Shown: positions 9,600-17,542 of the stretch, piece after piece
Layout: the number at the start of each line of letters is the position of its first letter
Position numbering within the stretch: position 1 is the stretch's first letter
Assembly: GCF_030124325.1 (NCBI RefSeq)
Contig: NZ_JASKLR010000013.1
Location: 1 to 64,000, forward strand
Direction of reading: 5' to 3'
Source: Sinorhizobium sp. 8-89
Lineage (GTDB): Bacteria > Pseudomonadota > Alphaproteobacteria > Rhizobiales > Rhizobiaceae
DNA length: 64,000 nt
Made by a program: the position numbers and the translations under genes
Notes under the pieces: generated by a model
Told to the model about the DNA's origin: nothing
Seen by the model: only the letters and a program-made list of their open reading frames with translations
Databases searched by the model: none

Positions 9600-12074
9600 A
9601 TGGCGACGTCGAAGCTACAGGTCTATCGCAAGAAAAGGGACTTTTCGAAAACGTCGGAACCGCCCGGCAGGGTTGCCGGCGAGAGCGGCAACCGCTTTGT
9701 TGTGCACAAGCATCATGCGACGGCCGACCACTACGACCTGAGGCTGCAGGTGGGGGACGTACTCAAAAGCTGGGCGGTCCCGAAGGGACCGTCGCTCAAT
9801 CCGGCTGACAAGCGACTCGCGGTCGAGACGGAGGATCACCCGCTGGAATATATCGACTTCGAGGGCGTCATCCCCGAGGGCGAGTATGGCGGCGGTCCGA
9901 TGATCGTCTGGGACACGGGCGTGTGGGCACCGATGGACGATGTCGAGAAGAGCTTGCGCACGGGCGCCTTCAAGTTCCGCCTTGCGGGCGAGAAACTCAA
10001 TGGCGGCTGGATGCTGGCGCGGCTGAAACCCAAGCCCGGCGAGGAAGACCAGCGCAACTGGCTCCTGTTCAAGGAACGCGACCTCGCCGCCGACGTCACA
10101 ACCGATATCCTCTCCGCGCGCCCCGAGAGCGTCAAATCCGGGCGACGGATCGAGGAACTGGTGGAGAAGCCGAAACCGCCGGCCAAGCCAGTCAAGCCGG
10201 TCAAGCTCAATCCGGGCGCACTACCCGGCGCCCTGAAGGGCGCTGCGCCCGCCCGCATCGAACCGCAGCTTGCGACGCAGACGGCTGTTCCCCCGGGGAG
10301 CGCCGGTCAGCGCGAAGTATGGCTGCACGAGATCAAATTCGACGGCTACCGGACGATGGCGCACCTGTCCGCCGGCCAAGTGCGTCTGATCACCCGCGGT
10401 GGCCTCGACTGGACGAAGCGCTACGGCGACCTGCCGGAAGCCTTTCGGCGGCTGCCCTGCCGCGATGCCGTCATCGACGGTGAAATCGTCGTTCCCGACG
10501 ACAGGGGAATCAGCCGGTTCGCCCTGCTGCAGGAGGCGCTTTCCGAGGGCGCGGGCAACAGGCTGGTGTTTTATGCCTTCGATCTCCTCCACCTCGATGG
10601 TTGGAACCTCATGGACGCTCCGCTCGAAAACCGCAAGGCGTTGCTCGCTGAGTTGCTGACGGGGCAGGTCTCCGCGCGCTCGGCCATCCAGCTGAGCGAT
10701 CACGTCGTCGGCGACGGGCGTGGGCTCTACGACCAGGCTTCGGAAATGGGACTCGAGGGGATCGTCTCGAAGCGCGCCTCGGCCCCCTACCAAAGCGGCC
10801 GGTCGAAAACCTGGGCCAAGACCAAGGCGCTGCAGACCGGCGATTTCGTGATCGCGGGATACACCAGGTCCGAGGCCGCCGAAGGGCTAGCCGCGCTTGC
10901 GCTTGGCGAGTGGGTTGACGGCGAGTTGCAATATCGCGGCAAGGTCGGAACGGGCTTCGATGCCGAAATGCTCAAGCAGTTGCTCGCCCGGTTGGAGCCG
11001 TTGCGCGCCGGGGCGGCTAAACTTGAGGGCGCCCCGAGGGAAATCATCTGGGTCAGGCCCGTGCTGACGGCACACATTCACTACTCCAACCGTACGACCG
11101 ACAACGCATTGCGCCACGCCGTATTCAAGGGCCTTCGCGACGTCGAGCTTTCGACACCAGCTCCGACACAGCGAAAGCGCTTCATCTCGGACGCGGACCT
11201 TGCAAGCATCTCGATCACCAATCCGACGCGCCGCCTGTTCGGCAGGTCCGGCCCGACCAAGCTCGACATCGCCGTTTACTATGCGCTCGTCGGCGATTTC
11301 ATGCTGCCGCACATTCTGGGCCGCCCGGTCTCGCTGGTACGCTGCCCGACGGGGAGAGCACAGGATTGCTTCTTCCAGCGCCATCCCTTCACCGGCATGC
11401 CGGCCTCGGTGGAAACCTTTCAATCAACCAACTCGGAAGGCGAGACGAAATCCTACCTTTCGGTGGGAGACGCCAAGGGATATCTCGCACTCGCGCAGTT
11501 CGGCGTCGTCGAGTTTCACACCTGGGGGACCGTTAGCAAGCGGCTTGAAAAGGCCGACCGCGTCGTCTTCGACCTCGACCCTGGCGAAGGCATCACGTGG
11601 CGCGAGGTGGTCGAGGCCGCCGTCCATGTCCGCGGCGAGCTCGAGGCGCTCGACCTCGTTCCCTTCGTCAAGACATCGGGCGGCAGGGGCGTGCACGTGG
11701 TCGTGCCGATCGTGCCGAAGCACAACTGGAAAAAGGTGCATCAAGCGACGAGCGCGATTGCCACCCGCCTGGCCGCGAGCGCGCCGGAGGTTTTTACGAC
11801 GACGATGGGCAAGGACAAGCGCATCAAGCGGATCTTCATCGACTTCCATCGCAATGCACGCAGTCACACGGCGGCCGCCCCATACTCGCTTCGCGCGAGG
11901 ACGAATCTGCCGGCTTCAACCCCGGTAAGCTGGGCCGACCTTGAATCTATCGACGCTCCGGAGGATTTGAACTATTCTTCGCTGCCTGGCCTCCTGGTCA
12001 CGTCCGGCGATCCATGGGCGGAAATAGATGCTTTCGCCAGGGATCTGCCCGTGTTGTCCGAGGCGGGGAAGTAG
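9600..12074 (+). CDS. ligD: Multifunctional ATP-dependent DNA ligase D for non-homologous end joining
   Basis: The 824 residues hold all three LigD activities in the order phosphoesterase, ligase, polymerase. The 3'-phosphoesterase domain is near residues 33-150 (VVHKHHATADHYDLRLQ; DHPLEYIDFEG; IPEGEYGGGP). A Pro/Lys linker around 190-203 leads to the ATP-dependent ligase domain, with catalytic lysine K246 in EIKFDGYR, DAVIDGEIV, and GLEGIVSKR. The archaeo-eukaryotic primase-like polymerase domain covers roughly 540-810 (VVFDLDPGEGITW, with the paired aspartates; TSGGRGVHVVVP). LigD fills, trims and seals double-strand breaks held by Ku. It is the first gene of the end-joining operon; ku starts 26 bases after its stop. 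Confidence 0.97.
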   Translation: MATSKLQVYRKKRDFSKTSEPPGRVAGESGNRFVVHKHHATADHYDLRLQVGDVLKSWAVPKGPSLNPADKRLAVETEDHPLEYIDFEGVIPEGEYGGGPMIVWDTGVWAPMDDVEKSLRTGAFKFRLAGEKLNGGWMLARLKPKPGEEDQRNWLLFKERDLAADVTTDILSARPESVKSGRRIEELVEKPKPPAKPVKPVKLNPGALPGALKGAAPARIEPQLATQTAVPPGSAGQREVWLHEIKFDGYRTMAHLSAGQVRLITRGGLDWTKRYGDLPEAFRRLPCRDAVIDGEIVVPDDRGISRFALLQEALSEGAGNRLVFYAFDLLHLDGWNLMDAPLENRKALLAELLTGQVSARSAIQLSDHVVGDGRGLYDQASEMGLEGIVSKRASAPYQSGRSKTWAKTKALQTGDFVIAGYTRSEAAEGLAALALGEWVDGELQYRGKVGTGFDAEMLKQLLARLEPLRAGAAKLEGAPREIIWVRPVLTAHIHYSNRTTDNALRHAVFKGLRDVELSTPAPTQRKRFISDADLASISITNPTRRLFGRSGPTKLDIAVYYALVGDFMLPHILGRPVSLVRCPTGRAQDCFFQRHPFTGMPASVETFQSTNSEGETKSYLSVGDAKGYLALAQFGVVEFHTWGTVSKRLEKADRVVFDLDPGEGITWREVVEAAVHVRGELEALDLVPFVKTSGGRGVHVVVPIVPKHNWKKVHQATSAIATRLAASAPEVFTTTMGKDKRIKRIFIDFHRNARSHTAAAPYSLRARTNLPASTPVSWADLESIDAPEDLNYSSLPGLLVTSGDPWAEIDAFARDLPVLSEAGK

Positions 12075-12100
12075 TTCGTGTTGCCGCGCAGGAGACAATC

Positions 12101-12973
12101 ATGGCGCCCAGGGCAAGTTGGAAAGGTTATCTCAGACTCAGTCTCGTAAGCTGTCCGGTCAGGCTCTACCCAGCCACCAGTTCGAGCGAGCGCATCAGCT
12201 TCAATCAGCTCCACAAGGACACCCACAACCGGATCAACATGAAGCCGGTGGACCCGGAGCTCGGGCTGGTCGAACGATCCGATCTGGTGAAGGGCTACGA
12301 GTACGAGGACAAGAAATACATCATCATCGAGGACACCGACCTCGAAAGCGTCAAGATCGAATCCAACCACACGATGAACATCGAAGCCTTCGTCGACGAA
12401 GGCTCGGTCGACGTCATCTACCAGGATGCGCCCTATTATCTGGCGCCGGACGGGGCGATGGCGGAGGAAACCTTCATCGTGCTGCGCGAAGCGTTGCGAA
12501 AGTCCGGCAAGCTGGCGATCGCGCGCCTGGTGCTCTCCAGCCGCGAACGGGTGATTACCATCGGTCCGCGCGAGACCGGCATGTTCGTCTGCACGCTCAG
12601 AAACCCGAACGAGGTGCGCGGCACCGCCGAGTATTTCGGCAATATTCCGGTCGGAAACCCTGATCCCGAAATGCTGCAGCTCGCCGAAGCGCTCATCGAA
12701 CAGAAGCTGACGACCTTCGATCCCAGGAATTACGAGGATCGCTACGAGATCGCGCTAATGCAGATGATCCGCGAGAAGCTCAAGGGCCACAAGCCGATCA
12801 TCGCGGCGGCACCCGAGCGCGGCAACGTCATCAACCTCATGGACGCTCTGAAGGCGAGCCTCTCGCAGTCGAAACCGCCCGCCAAGAGCAAGACCAAGGC
12901 GGAGCCGGCGGCCAAGCGGACCGCGAAGGCGGCAACGACCAGCGACAAGCCGGCGGCCAAGAAGAAAGTCTGA
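12101..12973 (+). CDS. ku: Ku homodimer DNA end-binding protein
   Basis: This 290-residue bacterial Ku encircles DNA ends and recruits LigD. The start is set at ATG 12101, which has GGAG six bases upstream; the frame stays open further upstream, but that part overlaps ligD. Family segments include WKGYLRLSLVSCPVRLYPA, INMKPVDPELGLVERSDLVKGYEY, and ILREALRKSGKLAIARLVLSSRER in close form. The last 35 residues are a Lys/Ala/Pro-rich tail (AKRTAKAATTSDKPAAKKKV), as in many bacterial Ku proteins, where it contacts DNA and stimulates the ligase. The stop codon overlaps the next start (TGATG). Sinorhizobia usually carry several ku copies; this is the one next to ligD. Confidence 0.96.
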   Translation: MAPRASWKGYLRLSLVSCPVRLYPATSSSERISFNQLHKDTHNRINMKPVDPELGLVERSDLVKGYEYEDKKYIIIEDTDLESVKIESNHTMNIEAFVDEGSVDVIYQDAPYYLAPDGAMAEETFIVLREALRKSGKLAIARLVLSSRERVITIGPRETGMFVCTLRNPNEVRGTAEYFGNIPVGNPDPEMLQLAEALIEQKLTTFDPRNYEDRYEIALMQMIREKLKGHKPIIAAAPERGNVINLMDALKASLSQSKPPAKSKTKAEPAAKRTAKAATTSDKPAAKKKV

Positions 12974-14058
12974 TGGCAGTTGCAGGCCAGACATTCGGCA
13001 TCGTCGGGGCGCTTGCGGCGTTTCCCCGCCGACTGGCGGCGCGCGAAGTCGAGCGGCAGCTCGGCCATCTGAGGCGCGGCATCACGCGCCAGACGTCGCA
13101 CCTTGTCTTCGGCCGTAGCCTGCTTTCGAAGGCAAGCGAAGCGGAAATCGAGGCCAGATTCGACGCCGAGATCGGCCAGAACAGACGCCCTCTCAGCGAG
13201 AACGGCTTCCTTCGGCTGCTGGGATTGATGACAGCGCCGGAGGCTTCCGCCCTGTCGCGACAGTCGCTGCTCGATCAATCGCGGCTTGCCGCACGCACAT
13301 TCGATCTGCTTTCGCTGTTCGACGCTTTCGAGCATGACAGCGAGCCCTATTCCTTCCGCGACCTGATCCTCGCCCGGAAATATGCCGGCCTGATCGACAG
13401 CGGCGCCACGTGGAGCGCGATTGCGCGATCTGTCCATCGGTCCGGATCCGTGGCGGCACTCACCGCGCTCTCTCTTCATCACGAAAGGTCCGACACGATC
13501 TATGTCCGCCGCGCCGAGGGCCTCAGCGAACTCGACGGGCAATTGCTGTTCGATCTTGGAGCGCCCGACGACGCGGAGCTCGAGGATCTCTTCGCCCGGG
13601 CGGAAGCCGCCGAGGAGGAAGGGCTCTGTGACGAAGCAGCCGCACTCTATCAGCGCTGCCTCGCCATCGATCCCACGGACTCCGTCGCCGCCTTCAACCG
13701 TGCGAACTGCCTGAAAGCAGCGGGCCGGCAGGTGGAAGCCGCGCATGACTACATCCGCGCTCTCAAGCTCGACCCGAGTTTCGTCGAGGCGTGGTTCAAC
13801 CTTGCAGGGCTGATGAGCGAACGCGGCCGGGTCGATACCGCTCGCCGGCATCTGCAGAAAGCCATCGAATTCGACGGCGACTATGCGGACGCCATCTTCA
13901 ACCTGGCGAAACTGGAATTCGACGCCGATAATCTCGGCGAAGCGCGACGCTGGTGGAGGCGCTATCTCGAACTCGACAAGGATTCCGAGTGGGCACGGGC
14001 CGCCGAGCGCGGCGTGCAGTTCGTGGACCTCCACCTCCTCCCAAGGACGGCTGGCTGA
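12973..14058 (+). CDS. BRCT-like / MerR-like / TPR protein in the end-joining operon
   Basis: This 361-residue protein is translationally coupled to ku (TGATG). I read three parts. Residues 1-90 look like a BRCT domain: TFGIVGALAAFPRRLA, a G-H turn, TSHLVFGRSLL, then an alpha region with GFLRLLGLM. Residues 100-200 resemble a MerR-type winged helix (PYSFRDLILARKYAGLIDSG, ATWSAIARSV) followed by a short beta segment ending GQLLFDLG. From about 210 to 350 there are four tetratricopeptide repeats (AAALYQRCLAIDPTD, AAHDYIRALKLDPSF, ARRHLQKAIEFDGDY, ARRWWRRYLELDKDS). The combination suggests a scaffold that could touch DNA and partner proteins during break repair. No function is established; annotation pipelines would probably call it only a TPR protein. 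Confidence 0.8.
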   Translation: MAVAGQTFGIVGALAAFPRRLAAREVERQLGHLRRGITRQTSHLVFGRSLLSKASEAEIEARFDAEIGQNRRPLSENGFLRLLGLMTAPEASALSRQSLLDQSRLAARTFDLLSLFDAFEHDSEPYSFRDLILARKYAGLIDSGATWSAIARSVHRSGSVAALTALSLHHERSDTIYVRRAEGLSELDGQLLFDLGAPDDAELEDLFARAEAAEEEGLCDEAAALYQRCLAIDPTDSVAAFNRANCLKAAGRQVEAAHDYIRALKLDPSFVEAWFNLAGLMSERGRVDTARRHLQKAIEFDGDYADAIFNLAKLEFDADNLGEARRWWRRYLELDKDSEWARAAERGVQFVDLHLLPRTAG

Positions 14059-14059
14059 G

Positions 14060-14701
14060 ATGGGCGAAAAATTCCTGTTCGACGGACCGGATGATGCCCC
14101 CGTCACCATTCTCCTCGCGCATGGCGCGGGTGCGCCGATGGACTCGGCTTCAATGACCGCGACCGCGAAGGCGCTTGCCGACGCCGGCTTACGCGTCGCC
14201 CGCTTCGAGTTCGCTTACATGGCCGCCCGCCGCACCTCGGAAGGTCGCAAGCCGCCGCCCCGGGCGGAGACGCTGAAGCCCGAATACGAGGCGGCCATCG
14301 CCGCGCTCGGCGCGACCGGCCCGCTCGTCATCGGCGGCAAATCGATGGGAGGGCGGGTCGCCAGCATGATCGCCGACGACCTCCATCCGAGCGGAAAAAT
14401 CGCCGGGCTTCTCTGCCTCGGTTATCCGTTTCATCCGCCAGCCAAGCCGGAACAGCTTCGCACCAAACATCTCGTGGACCTGAAGACGCCGACATTGATC
14501 TGCCAGGGGACACGCGACGAGTTCGGCACGCGTGAGGACGTCGCCGGCTACACGCTCTCCGACGCGATCGAAATCTTGTGGCTCGAGGACGGCGATCACG
14601 ACCTCAAGCCCCGCAAGAGCGTATCGGGCTTTTCCGCCGCCGATCACCTGAAGACGATGGCGGAAGGAGTTGCCGCCTGGACCGGCCGGCTGGTGCGGTG
14701 A
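14060..14701 (+). CDS. Alpha/beta hydrolase (KANL3/Tex30-like, dienelactone hydrolase fold)
   Basis: This is a 213-residue cytoplasmic alpha/beta hydrolase. It shows the oxyanion segment LLAHGAGAPMDS, the nucleophile elbow GGKSMGGR (Ser in G-x-S-x-G), a late aspartate in LICQGTRDEFG, and the catalytic histidine in LEDGDHDLKP. The length and the LAHGAG motif fit the small hydrolases related to KANL3/Tex30. ATG 14060 lies two bases after the TPR gene stop, so it is part of the ligD-ku operon by spacing. No role in DNA repair is known for this family; the link is positional only. Confidence 0.85.
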   Translation: MGEKFLFDGPDDAPVTILLAHGAGAPMDSASMTATAKALADAGLRVARFEFAYMAARRTSEGRKPPPRAETLKPEYEAAIAALGATGPLVIGGKSMGGRVASMIADDLHPSGKIAGLLCLGYPFHPPAKPEQLRTKHLVDLKTPTLICQGTRDEFGTREDVAGYTLSDAIEILWLEDGDHDLKPRKSVSGFSAADHLKTMAEGVAAWTGRLVR

Positions 14702-14705
14702 GCGC

Positions 14706-15479
14706 ATGAAGATCGCGACCTTCAACATCAACGGCGTCAACCGGCGGCTCGAAAATCTGCTCGCCTGGCTCGCTACTGCTGAACCGGACGTGGCCTGCCT
14801 GCAGGAGCTGAAGGCAACAGATGGTCAATTTCCGAAATCGGCGATCGAAGCCGCTGGCTACGGCGCCGTCTGGAGCGGGCAGGCCGCCTGGAACGGCGTC
14901 GCGATCCTGGCGCGCGGCGGCCAGCCCATCCTGACCCGCGCCGAGCTGCCCGGAGATCCATCCGACACGCAAAGCCGCTATATCGAAGCGGCCGTGAACG
15001 GCATCCTCATCACTTCGCTCTACGCCCCTAACGGCAATCCGCAGCCTGGACCGAAATTCGACTACAAGCTGGCCTGGCATGAGCGCCTGAGGCTGCATGC
15101 CGCCGAACTGCTGACGACCGGCGTGCCGGTCGTCCTTGCTGGAGACTACAACGTGGTCCCGGAGCCGCGCGACATCTACCCGACCCGTTCCTATGACGAC
15201 AACGCCCTCGTCCAGCCCGAAAGCCGCGCCGCATTCCGCCGGCTTCTGGACCAAGGCTGGCTCGATGCGCTCCGCAAGTTCTATCCAGAGGAGCAGCTCT
15301 TCACGTTCTGGGATTATCGGCGCAACCGGTGGCAGCGCGACGCGGGCCTGCGCCTGGACCACATTCTCTTGAGCCGGAAACTCACACGCCGGCTGAACGG
15401 CGCAGGTATCGACCGGGACGTTCGCGGTCTCGATGGCGCGAGCGACCACGCACCGGCGTGGATTACGCTACGCGACTAG
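14706..15479 (+). CDS. xthA: Exodeoxyribonuclease III-type AP endonuclease/exonuclease
   Basis: This 257-residue member of the exonuclease III / endonuclease-exonuclease-phosphatase superfamily carries the expected metal and catalytic motifs in order: ATFNINGVNRR, CLQELKAT (Glu), SLYAPNGNPQPGPKFDYKL (Tyr region), LAGDYNVVPEPRD (Asp-Asn), RLDHILLS, and the terminal GASDHAPAWI (Asp-His). Such enzymes cut abasic sites and remove 3' blocks and nucleotides. The start ATG 14706 is four bases after the hydrolase stop, making it the fifth gene of the end-joining operon, where it could clean 3' ends before ligation. Rhizobia usually have another chromosomal xth, so this may be a specialised copy. Confidence 0.9.
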   Translation: MKIATFNINGVNRRLENLLAWLATAEPDVACLQELKATDGQFPKSAIEAAGYGAVWSGQAAWNGVAILARGGQPILTRAELPGDPSDTQSRYIEAAVNGILITSLYAPNGNPQPGPKFDYKLAWHERLRLHAAELLTTGVPVVLAGDYNVVPEPRDIYPTRSYDDNALVQPESRAAFRRLLDQGWLDALRKFYPEEQLFTFWDYRRNRWQRDAGLRLDHILLSRKLTRRLNGAGIDRDVRGLDGASDHAPAWITLRD

Positions 15480-15562
15480 GACTGCGTGTCTTATTTGGCG
15501 ATACGCGCTCAATCGTGCAGGATGACGACGACTGGACATGACCAACGGCCGGGAGACGACCA

Positions 15563-16474
15563 ATGACGAAGGCGAATGTGGGTTTCATCGGGCTCGGACT
15601 AATGGGTCAGGGCATGGCGACGAACATCGTGAAGAAGGGTTGGCCGCTTGCGGTGATGGCGCATCGCAACCGCGTGCCGGTCGAGGCGCTCGTCGCCGAG
15701 GGCGCGACGGAGGTCAAGACGCCGCGCGAGATGGCCGAACGAAGCGACGTCATCGTCCTCTGCGTCACCGGGTCGCCTGAAGTGCTGTCGGTGATCGAGG
15801 GTGGGGAAGGCATCGCCGCCGCCGGGAAAAAGGTCACCATCGTCGATTGTTCGACCGCCGATCCTTCCGTCACCACGAAACTCGCCGAGGATCTGGCCGG
15901 GAGAGGCATCACCCTTATCGACGCGCCGCTCAGCCGCACGCCGGCCGATGCTGCCGCCGGCACGCTCGACGTCATGGTCGGCGGCGCTGAGGACGATGTG
16001 CGCCGCGTCTGGCCCGTGCTCGAATGTTTCGCCGGCCGCATCATCCATACCGGGCCGACCGGAACCGGACACACAATGAAGCTGCTCAACAACTTCCTGG
16101 CGATGGGCTACGCCGCTCTCTATTCCGAAGCTTTGATGCTCGGCAGGAAGGCCGGCCTCACGCCGCAGGTCTTCGACAGCGTCATTCGTGGCGGGCGGAT
16201 GGATTGCCCCTTCTATCAGACCTTCTTCCGCTGGGTGCTGGAGCGGGACCCGAATGCGCACAAATTCGCGATCCGCAACGCCTTCAAGGACATGAGCTAT
16301 CTCGCCGCCTTCGCCAACGCCTCCGGCGCCGCCAACCCGATCGGCGCGGCTGTCCGCAATTCCTTCGCACACGCCGTCGGTACCGGCCACGGCGAAGACT
16401 ACGTGCCGATGCTGTCCGACTTCATCGCCGAGGCGAACGGGATCAAGCGAACCGAAGGGGAAAAGATTGGTTGA
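15563..16474 (+). CDS. NAD(P)-dependent 3-hydroxyisobutyrate dehydrogenase-like oxidoreductase
   Basis: This 303-residue protein belongs to the beta-hydroxyacid dehydrogenase family. The N-terminal Rossmann fold is visible in VGFIGLGLMGQGMATNIVKKG, with the substrate-binding segment DAPLSRTPADAAAGTLDVMVGG and the catalytic lysine region GHTMKLLNNFLAMG. The all-helical C-terminal domain follows. Members reduce or oxidise small hydroxyacids such as 3-hydroxyisobutyrate, tartronate semialdehyde or 4-hydroxybutyrate; the specificity cannot be told here. It lies 84 bases downstream of the exonuclease gene on the same strand and probably has its own promoter. Dispersed repeat copy A follows it. Confidence 0.9.
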   Translation: MTKANVGFIGLGLMGQGMATNIVKKGWPLAVMAHRNRVPVEALVAEGATEVKTPREMAERSDVIVLCVTGSPEVLSVIEGGEGIAAAGKKVTIVDCSTADPSVTTKLAEDLAGRGITLIDAPLSRTPADAAAGTLDVMVGGAEDDVRRVWPVLECFAGRIIHTGPTGTGHTMKLLNNFLAMGYAALYSEALMLGRKAGLTPQVFDSVIRGGRMDCPFYQTFFRWVLERDPNAHKFAIRNAFKDMSYLAAFANASGAANPIGAAVRNSFAHAVGTGHGEDYVPMLSDFIAEANGIKRTEGEKIG

Positions 16475-16490
16475 AGATACAGACAGCGCC

Positions 16491-16587
16491 GTGCGTCTTT
16501 CAAGACGCACAAGGTCGCCGTAACACTTTGAATTGCGGCATGATCCTTATCCTTGAATCGATTGCGATTTTAGGAAGCATGCGGTAG
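16491..16587 (+). repeat. Dispersed structured repeat, copy A
   Basis: One of four related elements in this window. It starts with a perfect 9-bp hairpin (GTGCGTCTT, two bases, AAGACGCAC), continues with AAGGTCGCCGTAACACTTTG, and ends with a longer hairpin bounded by GCGGCATG and GCATGCGG. It lies 17 bases after the dehydrogenase gene. It could act as a 3' mRNA element or terminator for that gene, though there is no T-run. Confidence 0.75.
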
Positions 16588-16626
16588 CGATCACCCGCCA
16601 TGCCCGCTGGCTCGTTGCGCAGACGA

Positions 16627-16749
16627 CTACCAGAAGACTCCGTAGAAGGTGACATATCCTATCACCAAGAGCGAAACTGCCAGTGACGACCGCACCATGA
16701 AGTCGACAAGTCTGAACTGATATCCGAAACGCCCGACATGCGATTTCAT
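16627..16749 (-). CDS. Small single-pass membrane protein (about 40 residues)
   Basis: A short frame on the minus strand encodes MKSHVGRFGYQFRLVDF, then a hydrophobic segment (MVRSSLAVSLLVIGYVTFYG) ending VFW. This is a basic N-terminus followed by one predicted membrane helix of about 20 residues. A purine-rich site (GGGAGAG) stands seven bases before the chosen ATG; another ATG lies immediately before it, which would add one Met. I recognise no family. The good ribosome-binding site and clean TM topology make it more likely real than chance. It lies between repeat copy A and another small minus-strand gene. Confidence 0.55.
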   Translation of the reverse strand: MKSHVGRFGYQFRLVDFMVRSSLAVSLLVIGYVTFYGVFW

Positions 16750-16976
16750 CATTTCTCTCCCTTTTATTTTTCGCTTTGCGACTGGAGCGCCGGACCGGGT
16801 CCGGGATCGATGCGTTTACGGCCGTCTGCTCAAGTGCCGCAGGACGAATGGCTACCGCCGGCAGCCGGCAAGGTCGGAACGAGTGGCCGCCGCACGTTGT
16901 CCTGCGGCCGGGACCGCTTGGCCGTTGATCATCGGCATTATCCCGAACCGGGACGGGTCGGCGATCCCGCCGGAGA

Positions 16977-17222
16977 TCAAGGCTGGCCGCCCTTGCCTTC
17001 ACGGAGCGCCGGCCACCCCGGCTGCCTTTCCAGCTCGGCAAGCAACGTATCAGGATCACTTATTCCTTCCTGAAACCTGCCGACGAGGAAAACGGCTGCC
17101 GTTTTAAGGCTTTCCTGCTGACGGCTCATGACGGTCTTGCGGAAACCAGCACGCCGAAGCACGCCATCAAGCATCCGCAAGTGCTGAGAATTCAAATGCT
17201 GCCGGTTAGAGCTGGAAGACAT
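16977..17222 (-). CDS. Small hypothetical protein with strong ribosome-binding site
   Basis: This 81-residue soluble protein is of unknown function. AGGAGG lies eight bases before the ATG, a near-perfect Shine-Dalgarno site, which makes the gene credible. The sequence has a helical N-terminal half (LRMLDGVLRRAGFRK, then ESLKTAAVFLVGRFQEGI) and a second acidic helix (DPDTLLAELERQPG). It resembles small proteins I have seen in Rhizobiales, but I cannot name a domain. It is divergent from the inositol-type isomerase gene at 17543, from which it is separated by 320 bp. Confidence 0.65.
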   Translation of the reverse strand: MSSSSNRQHLNSQHLRMLDGVLRRAGFRKTVMSRQQESLKTAAVFLVGRFQEGISDPDTLLAELERQPGWPALREGKGGQP

Positions 17223-17482
17223 CGTGGTCGCCTCCTGCTGGGGCCAGGGTACGGTGCCCCCGAAGCGGCAGCGCCCGCGTCGTTGGCTGCCGAAGCAGGC
17301 ACCATGCGCCGATGATCGCGGAATGGCAAACCGTATCGCGCCGCCTCATGACGCCAACCGGGTTCGTCATGATAGAATTGCATCATCGGCAAAATGCATT
17401 CTTGCAGAAATGCAAGGTGGCCACCGGCGTATCGCTTTGACTGAACCCTCCCAAGTGATGAATGTGACGCCAAGCCTGAAAT

Positions 17483-17496
17483 GGAATAAATGTTCC
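17483..17496 (+). promoter_or_regulatory. GGAA-N6-TTCC site (IolR-type operator)
   Basis: GGAATAAATGTTCC fits the GGAA-N6-TTCC motif reported for the S. meliloti inositol repressor IolR. It lies 46 bp upstream of the isomerase start. Nothing else gene-like is visible in the 320 bp between the divergent genes. A related direct pair, ATTCCAAACATTCC, follows it at 17512. Confidence 0.7.
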
Positions 17497-17542
17497 GATC
17501 AGGTGAAGTCCATTCCAAACATTCCTGGAGGATACACTCGCC

